DNA of 64,000 nucleotides from Polaribacter sp. SA4-12 (lineage in GTDB: Bacteria > Bacteroidota > Bacteroidia > Flavobacteriales > Flavobacteriaceae). Where the stretch lies: NCBI RefSeq assembly GCF_002163675.1, contig NZ_CP019334.1:1126001-1190000 (forward strand). The letters are read 5' to 3'. This document shows positions 38,019-46,807 of this stretch, piece by piece. The notes below the pieces were generated by a model. The model saw only the letters and a program-made list of their open reading frames with translations. It did not search any database and was not told the origin of the DNA. Position numbers and translations under genes: made by a program. Within the stretch, counting starts at the first letter, position 1. Each line of letters opens with the position of its first letter.

Positions 38019-38558
38019 ATGGAAAACAAAATTAAAAATAGCGAAGAGTATTTAAGCTCAATTTTAGGAAAGAAAAGTGGTTTTTCTATTCCTAAAAACT
38101 ATTTTAGCACAACTGAAGATGCTATTGAAGCTAAATTAGCTGAAGAAACGTTTACAAAAGAAAAAGGATTTACGATTCCTGATTCTTATTTTAAAGAATT
38201 AGAAAATGATATTTTAGCGAAAGTTACATCAACAAAAAAAGAAACAAAAGTTATTTCTTTTAAAGAAAGAGTTTTAAAATTTATTCCTATTGCTGCTGCT
38301 GCCTCTGTTATTCTATTTATTGGACTAAATTCTTTTGTTTTTAATAAAACGGAAGAACTAACGTTAGATTCTCTATCTGACGTTGACATTGAATATTGGT
38401 TAGACTCAAATACCTTAAATACAAATGATGTTACTCTTATTTTACAAGATGATGTTTTAGATGATGATGATTTTTATTTTGCTACATTAGAAGATGAAAA
38501 CATTGAAGACTACATCAACTCTATTGATAACAGTTCTATTTTAGAAGAATTAAATTAA
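38019..38558 (+). CDS. Single-pass anti-sigma-like protein
   Basis: The 179-residue protein has a cytoplasmic N-terminus containing two copies of a short motif (GFSIPKNYF at 21-29 and GFTIPDSYF at 50-58, each followed by a short helix). One membrane helix (88-108, IPIAAAASVILFIGLNSF) is followed by a strongly acidic C-terminal domain. No zinc-binding anti-sigma motif is present. The IPxxYF motif is common in Bacteroidota proteins encoded beside ECF sigma genes. Position and topology support sigma-factor sequestration. Confidence 0.75.
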   Translation: MENKIKNSEEYLSSILGKKSGFSIPKNYFSTTEDAIEAKLAEETFTKEKGFTIPDSYFKELENDILAKVTSTKKETKVISFKERVLKFIPIAAAASVILFIGLNSFVFNKTEELTLDSLSDVDIEYWLDSNTLNTNDVTLILQDDVLDDDDFYFATLEDENIEDYINSIDNSSILEELN

Positions 38559-38568
38559 AACTAAGATT

Positions 38569-39021
38569 ATGAAAAAACTAATAACCTTTATATGTATTAT
38601 CATTTTTTGTACTCTTTCTATTTCTGCTCAAGAAAAAAAAGGAAGTAGAGGAAAAATTAAGGCTCTTAAAATCTCTTACATAACAGAACAGTTAAGCTTA
38701 ACTTCTGAAGAAGCTCAAAAATTTTGGCCTATTTATAATAATCATGAGAATAATACGAATAAGTATATTAGAGAAAAGATTGGTGAAATTAAAAAAGAGA
38801 TCTCTAAAGCTGAAAGCATAGATGCTTTAAATGAAGATAGAGCTAAAGTTCTTTACAATATGATAAGATCTTTAGAGAAAAAAAAATACGAAGACAGTAA
38901 AATATATATATCTAAATTAGAAAAAATAATATCATTTAAAAAGATATTAAAACTACATATTGCAGAGAGAGAATTTGGTAGAAAACTAATGAGAAAGTAC
39001 AAACATAAAAGAGGAAATTAA
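38569..39021 (+). CDS. Periplasmic ECF-operon protein (Spy/CpxP-like sensor)
   Basis: The 150-residue protein has a signal peptide (1-21, ending ISAQ) followed by an all-helical basic mature part. The motif LSLTSEEAQKFWPIYNNHE (about 44-62) is the hallmark of flavobacterial proteins annotated as sensors of ECF-type sigma factors, and resembles the LTxxQ region of Spy/CpxP. It starts 10 nt after the anti-sigma-like gene, so it is the third gene of the operon. It probably reports envelope stress. A terminator follows. Confidence 0.8.
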   Translation: MKKLITFICIIIFCTLSISAQEKKGSRGKIKALKISYITEQLSLTSEEAQKFWPIYNNHENNTNKYIREKIGEIKKEISKAESIDALNEDRAKVLYNMIRSLEKKKYEDSKIYISKLEKIISFKKILKLHIAEREFGRKLMRKYKHKRGN

Positions 39022-39036
39022 AAAAACTAAAGACAA

Positions 39037-39070
39037 TAAAAAAAGGAAGCTAAAGTGCTTCCTTTTTTTT
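39037..39070 (+). terminator. Terminator of the sigma operon
   Basis: GGAAGC, loop TAAAGT, GCTTCC, with A-run and T-run arms. It can also act on the converging small gene. Confidence 0.85.
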
Positions 39071-39267
39071 TATTGTTTAATTAACGCCATGTAAGGATAT
39101 AATTCTGGTTTATTAGAAGTAAATTGTTTTAACCAAATTGTTAGCTCATCTATTTCATAAGGTAACAATCTACTCAAAGCCTTTTCTACTTCTTTACAAA
39201 ACAAATCTGAATTAAAACTCACCTTTTTTAGTACCGTTTTAGTGTACTCAAACATTGCTCTAGCCAT
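39070..39267 (-). CDS. Small conserved flavobacterial protein
   Basis: The 65-residue soluble protein (MARAMFEYTKTVLKKVSFNS..., with LLPYEIDELTIWLKQF in the middle) looks like a well-conserved small protein of the family Flavobacteriaceae. The function is not known to me. It has no signal peptide or cysteine pairs. It ends against the sigma-operon terminator. Confidence 0.75.
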   Translation of the reverse strand: MARAMFEYTKTVLKKVSFNSDLFCKEVEKALSRLLPYEIDELTIWLKQFTSNKPELYPYMALIKQ

Positions 39268-39336
39268 TTTTTATTATTAAATTCTACAATATAGAACGAA
39301 TACTAAATCGTTTTAGTATGTTCATTCAAATTTAAT

Positions 39337-39368
39337 AAAAAAAAACCATCATTTATAAAATGATGGTC
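39337..39368 (-). terminator. Terminator of the 86-residue protein gene
   Basis: On the minus strand, ACCATCATTT, a 3-nt loop, AAATGATGGT and a T run. Confidence 0.88.
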
Positions 39369-39396
39369 TTAAATTTTGCTTAAAAATTTGTTAAGA

Positions 39397-39657
39397 TTAT
39401 AAAGTATTAATCTTTTCTACTAAACCTTTAGCTTTTTCTTCTAATTCAACATTAATCGCTTTAAAGTGAGCTTTCTTATTTTCAACTTTTTTATCGTTTA
39501 CTTTAGAAACTAAAGTATCAAAAGTTGAGATAGCTTCATCAATAATAGCATCACCTTTTTCTGGTGCGTTTTTTAAGATTGAAACATCTAATGCATATTC
39601 GATAACATCACCTAAAACGTAATTGATATCTTTTTTTAAGTTTTTTATACTTGCCAT
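39397..39657 (-). CDS. Small helical conserved protein
   Basis: The 86-residue all-helical protein is rich in Lys and Glu (IKNLKKDINYVLGDVIEYAL, KVENKKAHFKAINVELEEKA). It appears to be a conserved cytoplasmic flavobacterial protein of unknown function. It is transcribed separately from the neighbouring CAT-like gene and has its own terminator. Confidence 0.75.
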   Translation of the reverse strand: MASIKNLKKDINYVLGDVIEYALDVSILKNAPEKGDAIIDEAISTFDTLVSKVNDKKVENKKAHFKAINVELEEKAKGLVEKINTL

Positions 39658-39686
39658 AACTTATTATAAATTTTAATGTTGCAAAA

Positions 39687-40316
39687 CTAATTCAATTTAT
39701 CTAATTCTAACTGAAATTTCTTAAAAAACTGCCCAATATGATATCCATCTACTAAAGCGTGGTTAACATTTACTGAAACTGGCATTAAAATTTTGTCTTT
39801 TTCTTCTTTTAATCCTCCGAAAGCTAGTTGTGGTACGCTATGATCTTTATTACCAGAATTTGGTTCTTTATGACTTGTAAAAGAGATCCAAGGTAATGCA
39901 GAACAATGAATGCATCCTAAAGAGTATATTTGAGGAAATAAATTGGTCGAATTTTGAATTCTTTCCTTCTCTTTTCGAAAATTTTCATTAAAAACAGTAA
40001 AATCTTCAGAAAAGTTGATAAAAGAAAAACCATAGGTAGTATCTTCTCTTGCAATCGTTGCTGATGCATTAATTACATCATAAATAGCAATTTTATTATC
40101 TTCAATTCTATATCTAAAATTTTCAATAGCATTTATTGCTTTCATACAAGAATGCAAGTATTTTACAAAAAAAGAAGCGTCTGTTTTTTTAGCTAAATTA
40201 TAAGCAATCGTTACATCAACATCTACAACAACAGCAAAAGAAGGATCAGACAAAGTTCTAAAGTGCTGATACAATTCCTTTCTATTCCAAGAATCAATGT
40301 CTAAATATTTTTTCAT
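39687..40316 (-). CDS. Chloramphenicol acetyltransferase-like acyltransferase
   Basis: The 209-residue protein is a full-length type A CAT homologue. The active-site motif is NHALVDGYHIGQF with catalytic His186 and structural Asp190, where resistance enzymes have HHAVCDGFH. The preceding LPWISFTS and PQLAFGG stretches fit the family. It is the last gene of a biosynthetic-type operon and overlaps the HAD gene by one base. A housekeeping acetyl transfer is therefore more likely than drug resistance, but activity on chloramphenicol cannot be excluded. Confidence 0.85.
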   Translation of the reverse strand: MKKYLDIDSWNRKELYQHFRTLSDPSFAVVVDVDVTIAYNLAKKTDASFFVKYLHSCMKAINAIENFRYRIEDNKIAIYDVINASATIAREDTTYGFSFINFSEDFTVFNENFRKEKERIQNSTNLFPQIYSLGCIHCSALPWISFTSHKEPNSGNKDHSVPQLAFGGLKEEKDKILMPVSVNVNHALVDGYHIGQFFKKFQLELDKLN

Positions 40317-41014
40317 CAGAAATTTAAAATATCCTTTATATTATTTACGGTTTTGTAATCTGATTGCGATTTTTCTTCTTCTGTTACTTCTTCATGAATC
40401 CAAGTAGTGTGAAAAGGAACATGTATTGCAGAAGCACCTATTTCTATTAATGGTAAAACATCAGATTTTAAAGAATTTCCAATCATTAAAAGTTCTGACG
40501 GATGAATATCTAAGTGTTTAATCAACTTCAGATAATCTTTCTCCTTTTTATCACTCATCACTTCTATATGATGAAAGTAAGATAACAAATTAGATTTCTC
40601 TAATTTTCGTTCTTGATCTAATAAATCTCCTTTTGTAGCAACAATCAATTTATATTTTCCTTCTAAGGATTGTAACACCTCTTCTACTCCATCCAACAAT
40701 TCTATTGGCTCGTCTAACATTTGTTTACCAATATTTAGAATAGCTTCAATTGTCTTTTGATTTACTTGGTAATTAGACAATTCTAAAGCACACTCTACCA
40801 TGGATAAAATAAAACCTTTTACGCCATAACCATACAATTTTAAGTTCTTTACTTCTGTCTTAAATATCTCTTGATCAATTTTATTTTCGGTTTCGTACTT
40901 TGCTAATAACTTTGCAAATTGATGTTCTGCATCTCTAAAATAAGTTTCATTTACCCATAAAGTATCATCAGCATCAAAAGCTATTACCTTTATATTTTCA
41001 CTTATTTTATTCAT
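40316..41014 (-). CDS. HAD-family hydrolase
   Basis: The 232-residue protein has HAD motif I FDADDTLW (nucleophile Asp14, Asp16), a helical cap, motif II VATKG, and motifs III/IV around KEKDYLKLIKHL and MIGNSLKSDVLPLIEIGASA. It is a soluble phosphatase of the YjjG/phosphoglycolate type. The substrate is unknown. It starts 3 nt after kdsB, which suggests a link to sugar-phosphate metabolism, but it does not look like KdsC. Confidence 0.88.
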   Translation of the reverse strand: MNKISENIKVIAFDADDTLWVNETYFRDAEHQFAKLLAKYETENKIDQEIFKTEVKNLKLYGYGVKGFILSMVECALELSNYQVNQKTIEAILNIGKQMLDEPIELLDGVEEVLQSLEGKYKLIVATKGDLLDQERKLEKSNLLSYFHHIEVMSDKKEKDYLKLIKHLDIHPSELLMIGNSLKSDVLPLIEIGASAIHVPFHTTWIHEEVTEEEKSQSDYKTVNNIKDILNF

Positions 41015-41017
41015 TTT

Positions 41018-41749
41018 TTATGATTTTAAAAATTGAATTGCTTTTTCTAAATCTTCTGGAGTATCAATACCTACAGCTTCAACATCAGTTTCTACCATTT
41101 TAATTTTCTTACCAATTTCTTGATATCGAATTGCTTCAATTTTTTCGGCAGCTTCTAAAGGCGTCATTGGTGTTTTATAAAAATCTAACAACGCTTGTTT
41201 TCTAAACGCATACACTCCTTTGTGCTTATAGTATTTTACATTTACATCTTTATCTCTATGAAACGGAATTACACTTCTAGAAAAGTAAATTGCTAAATTA
41301 TCTACATCTGTTATAACTTTAACGTTATTAGGATTTTCAATATCTTCTTTATTGGTAATTTGTACTTTTAAAGAAGCTAAATCAATTTCTTTTTTAGTGT
41401 CTTTTTTAAAGACATCAATTAATTTAGTTAATGAAACTTCATCAATAAAAGGTTCATCACCTTGTACATTAATTACAATATCTGCTTCTATATTCTCTAC
41501 AGCCTCTGCAATTCTATCCGAACCACATTCGTGTGCTGTTTTACTCATTATTGCTTTTCCACCTAAGTTATCTATCGTTTTAAAAATAACATCAGAATCT
41601 GTTACGATATAAACATCATCAAACAAATTTGTATGTAATGCTGCTTCGTAAGTTCTTAAAATAACAGGTTTCCCTCCTAAATCTTTCATTAACTTTCCAG
41701 GAAAACGAGATGCACTATAACGTGCAGGAATCATGGCAATTATTTTCAT
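41018..41749 (-). CDS. kdsB: 3-deoxy-manno-octulosonate cytidylyltransferase
   Basis: KdsB activates Kdo with CTP to CMP-Kdo for lipopolysaccharide inner core synthesis. The 243 residues include the nucleotide-binding start [40 protein letters not shown] with its metal-binding Asp, and [11 protein letters not shown]. The length matches the family. It lies 32 nt after queD, so it may belong to the idi-queD transcript. Confidence 0.96.
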   Translation of the reverse strand: MKIIAMIPARYSASRFPGKLMKDLGGKPVILRTYEAALHTNLFDDVYIVTDSDVIFKTIDNLGGKAIMSKTAHECGSDRIAEAVENIEADIVINVQGDEPFIDEVSLTKLIDVFKKDTKKEIDLASLKVQITNKEDIENPNNVKVITDVDNLAIYFSRSVIPFHRDKDVNVKYYKHKGVYAFRKQALLDFYKTPMTPLEAAEKIEAIRYQEIGKKIKMVETDVEAVGIDTPEDLEKAIQFLKS

Positions 41750-41781
41750 AAATTATATTTAATAAGTACTTGTAAAAGTTA

Positions 41782-42195
41782 TTATTCTCCAGAATAACGT
41801 ACAAAGTTTCTTCGTGTTTCGTATAAAGTTACTTCTATTTCTAAATGTGCTGGAATATGAGGTCTCAATTTATCATAAATAACAATTGAGATATTCTCTG
41901 CAGTTGGATTTAAATCTTTAAACTCAGCTACTTCAATATTTAAGTTTTTATGATCTAAAGGATCTTCAACTTCTTTTTTTATCAACTCTCTTAAAATACC
42001 TAAATCGTACACAAAACCAGTTACTGGATCTACTTCACCAAACAAAGCAACAATCATTTCATAATTATGGCCATGATAATTTGGGTTGCTACATTTACCA
42101 AAAACCTCTAAATTTTTCTCATCAGACCATTTTGGATTAAATAACCTGTGAGCTGCATTAAAATGTGCTCTTCTATAAACTTTTACTTTAGGCAT
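41782..42195 (-). CDS. queD: 6-carboxytetrahydropterin synthase (QueD/PTPS family)
   Basis: The 137-residue enzyme has zinc ligands His16 (FNAAHR), His41 and His43 (YHGHNY), and catalytic Cys35 (FGKCSNPNYHGH). QueD makes carboxytetrahydropterin for queuosine. PTPS relatives make pterin cofactors, and sequence alone cannot fully separate the two. The spacing of Cys35 before HGHNY fits this family. Its first 8 bases overlap the end of idi. Confidence 0.88.
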   Translation of the reverse strand: MPKVKVYRRAHFNAAHRLFNPKWSDEKNLEVFGKCSNPNYHGHNYEMIVALFGEVDPVTGFVYDLGILRELIKKEVEDPLDHKNLNIEVAEFKDLNPTAENISIVIYDKLRPHIPAHLEIEVTLYETRRNFVRYSGE

Positions 42196-42706
42196 TTGTT
42201 AATTTTTCAAAAGATTTATCAAATATAATCTTAAACCAGGCAGTATATTCTTGTGGATTCTTTTCCATGTCATTCTTAACATCAATTAAAGTCATCCATT
42301 TATATGATTCTACTTCTTCTTTATTAATCTTTGGCACATCTTCATAAGAGCCAACCATAACATGATCTAATTCGTGTTCTGTTAAGCCGTTATCAAAAGG
42401 TGCTTTGTAAATAAACGAAAAAACTTCCTTTATTTCGGTAACAAACCCCATTTCTTCTTGTAATCTTCTTTTACCAGCTTCTAAATTAGTTTCTCCATCT
42501 CTTTGATGAGAACAGCAAGTATTTGTCCATAATAAAGGTGAATGGTATTTACTTGCAGCTCTTTGTTGCAACATTAATTCTCCTTTTTTATTAAAAATGA
42601 ATACAGAAAAAGCTCTATGTAAAAGTGCTTTCTCATGCGCTTCCATTTTTTCCATCAATCCAATAGGATTGTCTTTTTCATCTACTAAAACAACTTGTTC
42701 TTCCAT
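42188..42706 (-). CDS. idi: Isopentenyl-diphosphate delta-isomerase (type 1)
   Basis: The 172-residue Nudix-fold enzyme interconverts IPP and DMAPP. The active-site Cys65 lies in WTNTCCSH and the partner acid in LTEHELDHV. Metal-binding His and Glu are present in the Nudix region (EAGKRRLQEEMG). A type 1 isomerase fits use of the mevalonate route, and a thiolase gene is elsewhere in the window. Its ATG is 5 nt after a -7 element. Confidence 0.95.
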   Translation of the reverse strand: MEEQVVLVDEKDNPIGLMEKMEAHEKALLHRAFSVFIFNKKGELMLQQRAASKYHSPLLWTNTCCSHQRDGETNLEAGKRRLQEEMGFVTEIKEVFSFIYKAPFDNGLTEHELDHVMVGSYEDVPKINKEEVESYKWMTLIDVKNDMEKNPQEYTAWFKIIFDKSFEKLTNA

Positions 42707-42711
42707 AATTA

Positions 42712-42719
42712 CAAAAATA
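42712..42719 (-). promoter_or_regulatory. -7 element of idi, leaderless type
   Basis: On the minus strand, TATTTTTG ends 5 nt before the idi ATG. Confidence 0.55.
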
Positions 42720-42794
42720 GTAAAATCAAAGAGTAATAAATCATAAAATATTTAGAAACCTATAAGACTTTTCTATTCTTTTATTGTGATGCTA

Positions 42795-42802
42795 TATATT
42801 TG
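42795..42802 (+). promoter_or_regulatory. -7 element of the cyclophilin lipoprotein gene
   Basis: TATATTTG matches the consensus and lies 26 nt before the ATG at 42828. Two upstream in-frame ATGs (42786, 42789) come before it and would not be transcribed. Confidence 0.6.
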
Positions 42803-42827
42803 TAACTTACTTAACTGTATTTCATTC

Positions 42828-43538
42828 ATGAAAATTTTTCGAATATTATTTTTACTTGCAGTATTTATCACCTTTTATCAATGCAAAGAGAAAAAGGAAA
42901 ATAAGGTGATAAAACCTACGATTGAAAAGAAAAAGGAGTCTAAAATTAAAATAGAAGCTGTAAAAGAAAAGGAAATAGTAAAAACTTGGGATAGTTTAAA
43001 CAGACATAATACGGAAGCTTTTTTGACTGAATTTGGCAAACAGAATCCAGAAACATTAGTGCTTATTAAAACCGATTTTGGTAATATAAAAATCCGTTTA
43101 TACGAAGACGTTCCTATTCATAGAGCTAATTTTATTTTTTTAACTAAGATTAAATATTTTAATACAACCGTTTTTTACAGAGTTGCAAAAAACTTTGTAA
43201 TTCAAGGTGGTAATTCTGATGAAATGTACACTCAAAAAGAACGTAACAAATACGGAAACTATCTTCTAAAACCTGAATTTAGAAAAAATAGAAGACATAA
43301 ATACGGAGCTTTAGCTGCTGCTAGAGAATGGAAACGAAATCCAAATAAATTATCTAGTCCTTTTGAGTTTTATATGGTTCAGAAAAAAAGTGGCGCTTAT
43401 CATTTAGATAATGAACATACTGTTTTTGGGGAAGTAATTTCTGGTTTTGATACGATGACAAAAATCTCTAAAGTAAGAGTTGGTGAAGATGAATGGCCTA
43501 TTGATGATGTAAAAATGACGATCGAAATTTTAGATTGA
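42828..43538 (+). CDS. Cyclophilin-type peptidyl-prolyl isomerase lipoprotein
   Basis: The start at 42828 gives a lipoprotein signal (MKIFRILFLLAVFITFYQC) with Cys19 as the lipidation site. The earlier ATGs lie before the -7 element. After a Lys/Glu-rich linker comes a cyclophilin domain (about 75-235) with VLIKTDFGNIKIRLYEDVPI, FYRVAKNFVIQGGN and HTVFGEVISGFD. The aromatic and arginine catalytic positions (YRV) are present, but the usual MAN segment reads LAAAREW, so activity may be altered. It probably assists folding at the envelope. Confidence 0.9.
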   Translation: MKIFRILFLLAVFITFYQCKEKKENKVIKPTIEKKKESKIKIEAVKEKEIVKTWDSLNRHNTEAFLTEFGKQNPETLVLIKTDFGNIKIRLYEDVPIHRANFIFLTKIKYFNTTVFYRVAKNFVIQGGNSDEMYTQKERNKYGNYLLKPEFRKNRRHKYGALAAAREWKRNPNKLSSPFEFYMVQKKSGAYHLDNEHTVFGEVISGFDTMTKISKVRVGEDEWPIDDVKMTIEILD

Positions 43539-43565
43539 TATTTCTCTTAGTAAAACCTATCTTTG
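43534..43565 (+). promoter_or_regulatory. Promoter of prfC
   Basis: ATTG (43534-43537), a 20-nt spacer and TATCTTTG (43558-43565), 17 nt before the ATG. It overlaps the end of the cyclophilin gene. Confidence 0.65.
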
Positions 43566-43582
43566 CACCTCAAATTTTGTAG

Positions 43583-45175
43583 ATGACTTTTTTAGAAGAA
43601 ATAGCACGTAGAAGAACCTTTGGTATTATATCGCATCCAGATGCTGGTAAAACCACTTTAACAGAGAAATTATTACTGTTTGGTGGCGCAATTCAGGAAG
43701 CTGGAGCTGTAAAAAATAATAAGATTAAAAAGGGTGCAACTTCCGATTTTATGGAAATTGAACGTCAGCGTGGAATTTCTGTTGCTACTTCTGTTTTGGC
43801 TTTTATTTATCAAGACAAAAAGATAAACATTTTAGATACACCAGGTCACAAGGATTTTGCTGAAGACACCTTTAGAACTTTAACTGCTGTAGATAGTGTT
43901 ATTGTTGTAATTGATGTCGCAAAAGGTGTAGAACCTCAAACCGAAAAACTGGTTGAAGTTTGTAGAATGAGAAGCATACCAATGTTGGTTTTTATCAATA
44001 AATTGGATAGAGAAGGTAAAGATGCTTTTGATTTATTAGATGAAGTTGAACAAAAATTAGGTTTACGCGTTACACCTATGAGTTTCCCTATTGGAATGGG
44101 ATATGACTTTAAAGGAATTTACAATATTTGGGAAAAGAAATTAAATCTTTTTTCTGGTGATAATAAAACAACCATTTCTGATGGTGTTCAGTTTGATGAT
44201 TTATCAAACCCTGAATTAGACAAAATAGTTGGTAAAACTGCTGCTGATACTTTACGTGAAGAAATAGAATTGATCGATGAAGTGTATCCTGAATTTAATA
44301 GAGATGAATACCTGAGCGGTTCGCTCCAACCTGTATTTTTTGGTTCTGCTTTAAATAACTTTGGAGTAAAAGAATTGTTAGATGCATTTATTGAAATTGC
44401 TCCTTCTCCTCAACCTAAAAAGGCTGAAGAGCGTTTAGTAGATTCAAAGGAAACGAAATTAACTGGTTTTGTGTTTAAAATTCATGCAAATATGGATCCT
44501 AAACACAGAGATAGATTGGCTTTTATCAAAATTGTTTCAGGTACTTTTAAAAGAAACGCTCCTTATTTACATGTTAGAAACGGTAAAAAAGTAAAGTTCT
44601 CTAGTCCGAATGCTTTTTTTGCTGAAAAGAAAGAAATTGTAGACGAATCATTTCCTGGAGATATTGTTGGTATACACGATACTGGTAACTTTAAAATTGG
44701 TGATACTTTAACTGAAGGCGAACAATTGAATTTTAAAGGAATTCCGAGTTTCTCACCAGAACATTTTAGATATGTAAACAATGCAGATCCAATGAAATCT
44801 AAACAACTTTATAAAGGTTTAGACCAATTAATGGATGAGGGTGTTGCGCAATTATTTACGTTAGACATGAATGGTCGTAAAATAATTGGTACTGTTGGTG
44901 CTTTACAATATGAAGTTATTCAATACAGATTAGAGCATGAATATGGTGCAAAATGTTCTTATGAAAATTTAAATGTTCATAAAGCATGTTGGGTAGAGCC
45001 AGAAGACATTAAAAACGATGAGTTTAAAGAATTTAAACGCGTTAAACAACGTTATTTAGCAAAAGACAAACAAGGTCAGTTAGTGTTTTTAGCCGATTCT
45101 GAGTTTACAATACAAATGACTCAAAGTAAATACCCTACAGTAAAATTACATTTTACAAGTGAGTTTAAAAACTAG
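43583..45175 (+). CDS. prfC: Peptide chain release factor 3
   Basis: RF3 is the GTPase that removes RF1/RF2 from the ribosome after termination. The 530 residues have the P-loop ISHPDAGKTTLTEKLL (16-31), switch I with RQRGISVATSV, DTPGHKDFAEDTFR, NKLDR, and RF3-specific domain II/III sequences (FVFKIHANMDPKHRDRLAF, GALQYEVIQYRLEHEY). The next gene follows after 5 nt, so the two are probably cotranscribed. Confidence 0.96.
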   Translation: MTFLEEIARRRTFGIISHPDAGKTTLTEKLLLFGGAIQEAGAVKNNKIKKGATSDFMEIERQRGISVATSVLAFIYQDKKINILDTPGHKDFAEDTFRTLTAVDSVIVVIDVAKGVEPQTEKLVEVCRMRSIPMLVFINKLDREGKDAFDLLDEVEQKLGLRVTPMSFPIGMGYDFKGIYNIWEKKLNLFSGDNKTTISDGVQFDDLSNPELDKIVGKTAADTLREEIELIDEVYPEFNRDEYLSGSLQPVFFGSALNNFGVKELLDAFIEIAPSPQPKKAEERLVDSKETKLTGFVFKIHANMDPKHRDRLAFIKIVSGTFKRNAPYLHVRNGKKVKFSSPNAFFAEKKEIVDESFPGDIVGIHDTGNFKIGDTLTEGEQLNFKGIPSFSPEHFRYVNNADPMKSKQLYKGLDQLMDEGVAQLFTLDMNGRKIIGTVGALQYEVIQYRLEHEYGAKCSYENLNVHKACWVEPEDIKNDEFKEFKRVKQRYLAKDKQGQLVFLADSEFTIQMTQSKYPTVKLHFTSEFKN

Positions 45176-45180
45176 TCATT

Positions 45181-46749
45181 ATGAAAAAGTTTTTTTTAGT
45201 ACTTTTTACATTTTTAGGATTACATAGTTTTTCTCAAACTTATAATCTTTCAGATTTTGAACCTAAAGAAATGCATAATAGCATTCGTTTAAGTTATGTT
45301 TTAATTCATCAACCAGTTAATCAAGTGAGTTATGGCTTAGATCCAACTATGGGGTTTGTTGGTTTCAACTATAACATTCCTATTAATGATTGGTTGTATA
45401 CAGGAGCAGGTTTTCACGGTGCAATTACAGGAGATCAAGGAGGATTATTTACTTTAGGTGTTAATTTAGGTGTTAATTTACCTATTTATAAAAATTTATA
45501 TTTTGATGCGAACGTTCATTTTGGTGGCGGAGGTGGTTATAGAAGTCTTGTGAACGGTGGTGGAATTATAATTCCAAATATAGGTTTACAATTTAAGAAA
45601 AAAGGATATTCCTTTGGAGTTCAATATACTTATGTAAACTTTTTTACTGGGATACAAAAAAATGATAATGTTTCCGTTTTTGTAGAAATACCTACTCTAT
45701 TAAGGACTTCTTCTTATGCGGATGCTCAAAAGACCTTTATCGTTAATAACAAATCTAAAGATAAATTTTGGAAAAAGCCTGCTGTAAAAAGTGTACAACA
45801 AATTACATTTGATTACTTTTTTCCTTTTGGAAATTCTAGAACTGATGCAAGTACTACTCCAAGCTACAAACAAATAGAACACACATTATCTGTTTTAGGT
45901 TTCGAATATCAACGTTATTTAAATAAAAATACTTTTATCTATGCACATGTAGATGCAATGTACAGCGGTTTAACAGCTGGTTTTATGGATGTATTTTTTG
46001 GAGCAGGAAAAAACTTTATAGAAACAAAGCACGTAAACTTCTTTGGTAAATTTGGTATTGGAGCTGCTGGTGGTAGAATTTTTCCTGAAGGAGGCTTGGC
46101 AATATACCCAAGTGCAGGATTTGATGTAAAACTAACGAAACAATTTGGTTTAAGTACACATGCTGGTTACCATAAATCAGTTGGAGGAATAGCTAGTTTC
46201 GAAGCTATAACTGCTGGTTTTAGTTTAAAATATTATGGCTTAAGTGGCGGTACTTCTCATCCTTTTACAGATGAAAAAGTTACAAAAATTAAAACTCAAG
46301 GAATTCAAATTTCTGCTCAAAATCAAACTTATTTTGATGTTGCAAAATTTGGAATCCCTGCAAGTGACCTGCAATTAATTGCTTTAAAAGTAAATTATGA
46401 TTTAAATAAAAGATTTTACATAGCCGGTGAAGCTTCTTTTGCCTACGAAGGAAAATCTGGAGGTTATGCTCATGGAATTTTTGGCTTAGGAATTAAATCT
46501 AATAAATTTGCAAACGACAAATTATCATTATTTGCAGAAGCTGCTGCAGGAGTTGCTGGTGGAGGAAGAGTAGATTCTGGTGAAGGTATTTTAGTAAGAC
46601 CAACTGTAGGAATCAATTATCATGTAAATGACGATTTTTCTTTTAATATTGCAGGTGGACAAATGTGGTCTCCATATGGAAATGTAAATTCATCAAACAT
46701 AAACATAGGTTTATCTTATGGTTTATCAATTTTAAATGCAAAAAAATAA
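45181..46749 (+). CDS. Exported barrel-like protein with three internal repeats
   Basis: Residues 1-18 are a signal peptide. The 522-residue protein contains three related modules, each a set of beta strands around a glycine-rich signature: FGGGGGYRSLVNGGGIIIPN (about 115), FGIGAAGGRIFPEGGLAIYP (about 290) and AAGVAGGGRVDSGEGILVRP (about 453), each followed by a strand pair ending in a Gly/Tyr turn. Alternating hydrophobic strands suggest an outer membrane or periplasmic beta-barrel assembly. I know no named family. It is probably cotranscribed with prfC, for no obvious functional reason. Confidence 0.7.
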   Translation: MKKFFLVLFTFLGLHSFSQTYNLSDFEPKEMHNSIRLSYVLIHQPVNQVSYGLDPTMGFVGFNYNIPINDWLYTGAGFHGAITGDQGGLFTLGVNLGVNLPIYKNLYFDANVHFGGGGGYRSLVNGGGIIIPNIGLQFKKKGYSFGVQYTYVNFFTGIQKNDNVSVFVEIPTLLRTSSYADAQKTFIVNNKSKDKFWKKPAVKSVQQITFDYFFPFGNSRTDASTTPSYKQIEHTLSVLGFEYQRYLNKNTFIYAHVDAMYSGLTAGFMDVFFGAGKNFIETKHVNFFGKFGIGAAGGRIFPEGGLAIYPSAGFDVKLTKQFGLSTHAGYHKSVGGIASFEAITAGFSLKYYGLSGGTSHPFTDEKVTKIKTQGIQISAQNQTYFDVAKFGIPASDLQLIALKVNYDLNKRFYIAGEASFAYEGKSGGYAHGIFGLGIKSNKFANDKLSLFAEAAAGVAGGGRVDSGEGILVRPTVGINYHVNDDFSFNIAGGQMWSPYGNVNSSNINIGLSYGLSILNAKK

Positions 46750-46807
46750 TTTTCACTGAACTTGTTTCAGTAAATAATAAATATAACAACGATTAAATAA
46801 GAATACA

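Noticed and set aside
39687..40316. CAT-like gene as an acquired antibiotic resistance gene
   Set aside because: It lies inside a tight biosynthetic-type operon with no mobile element, and its composition matches its neighbours.
42786..42827. Upstream ATGs as the start of the cyclophilin lipoprotein
   Set aside because: They lie before the -7 element and would bury the lipoprotein signal peptide.
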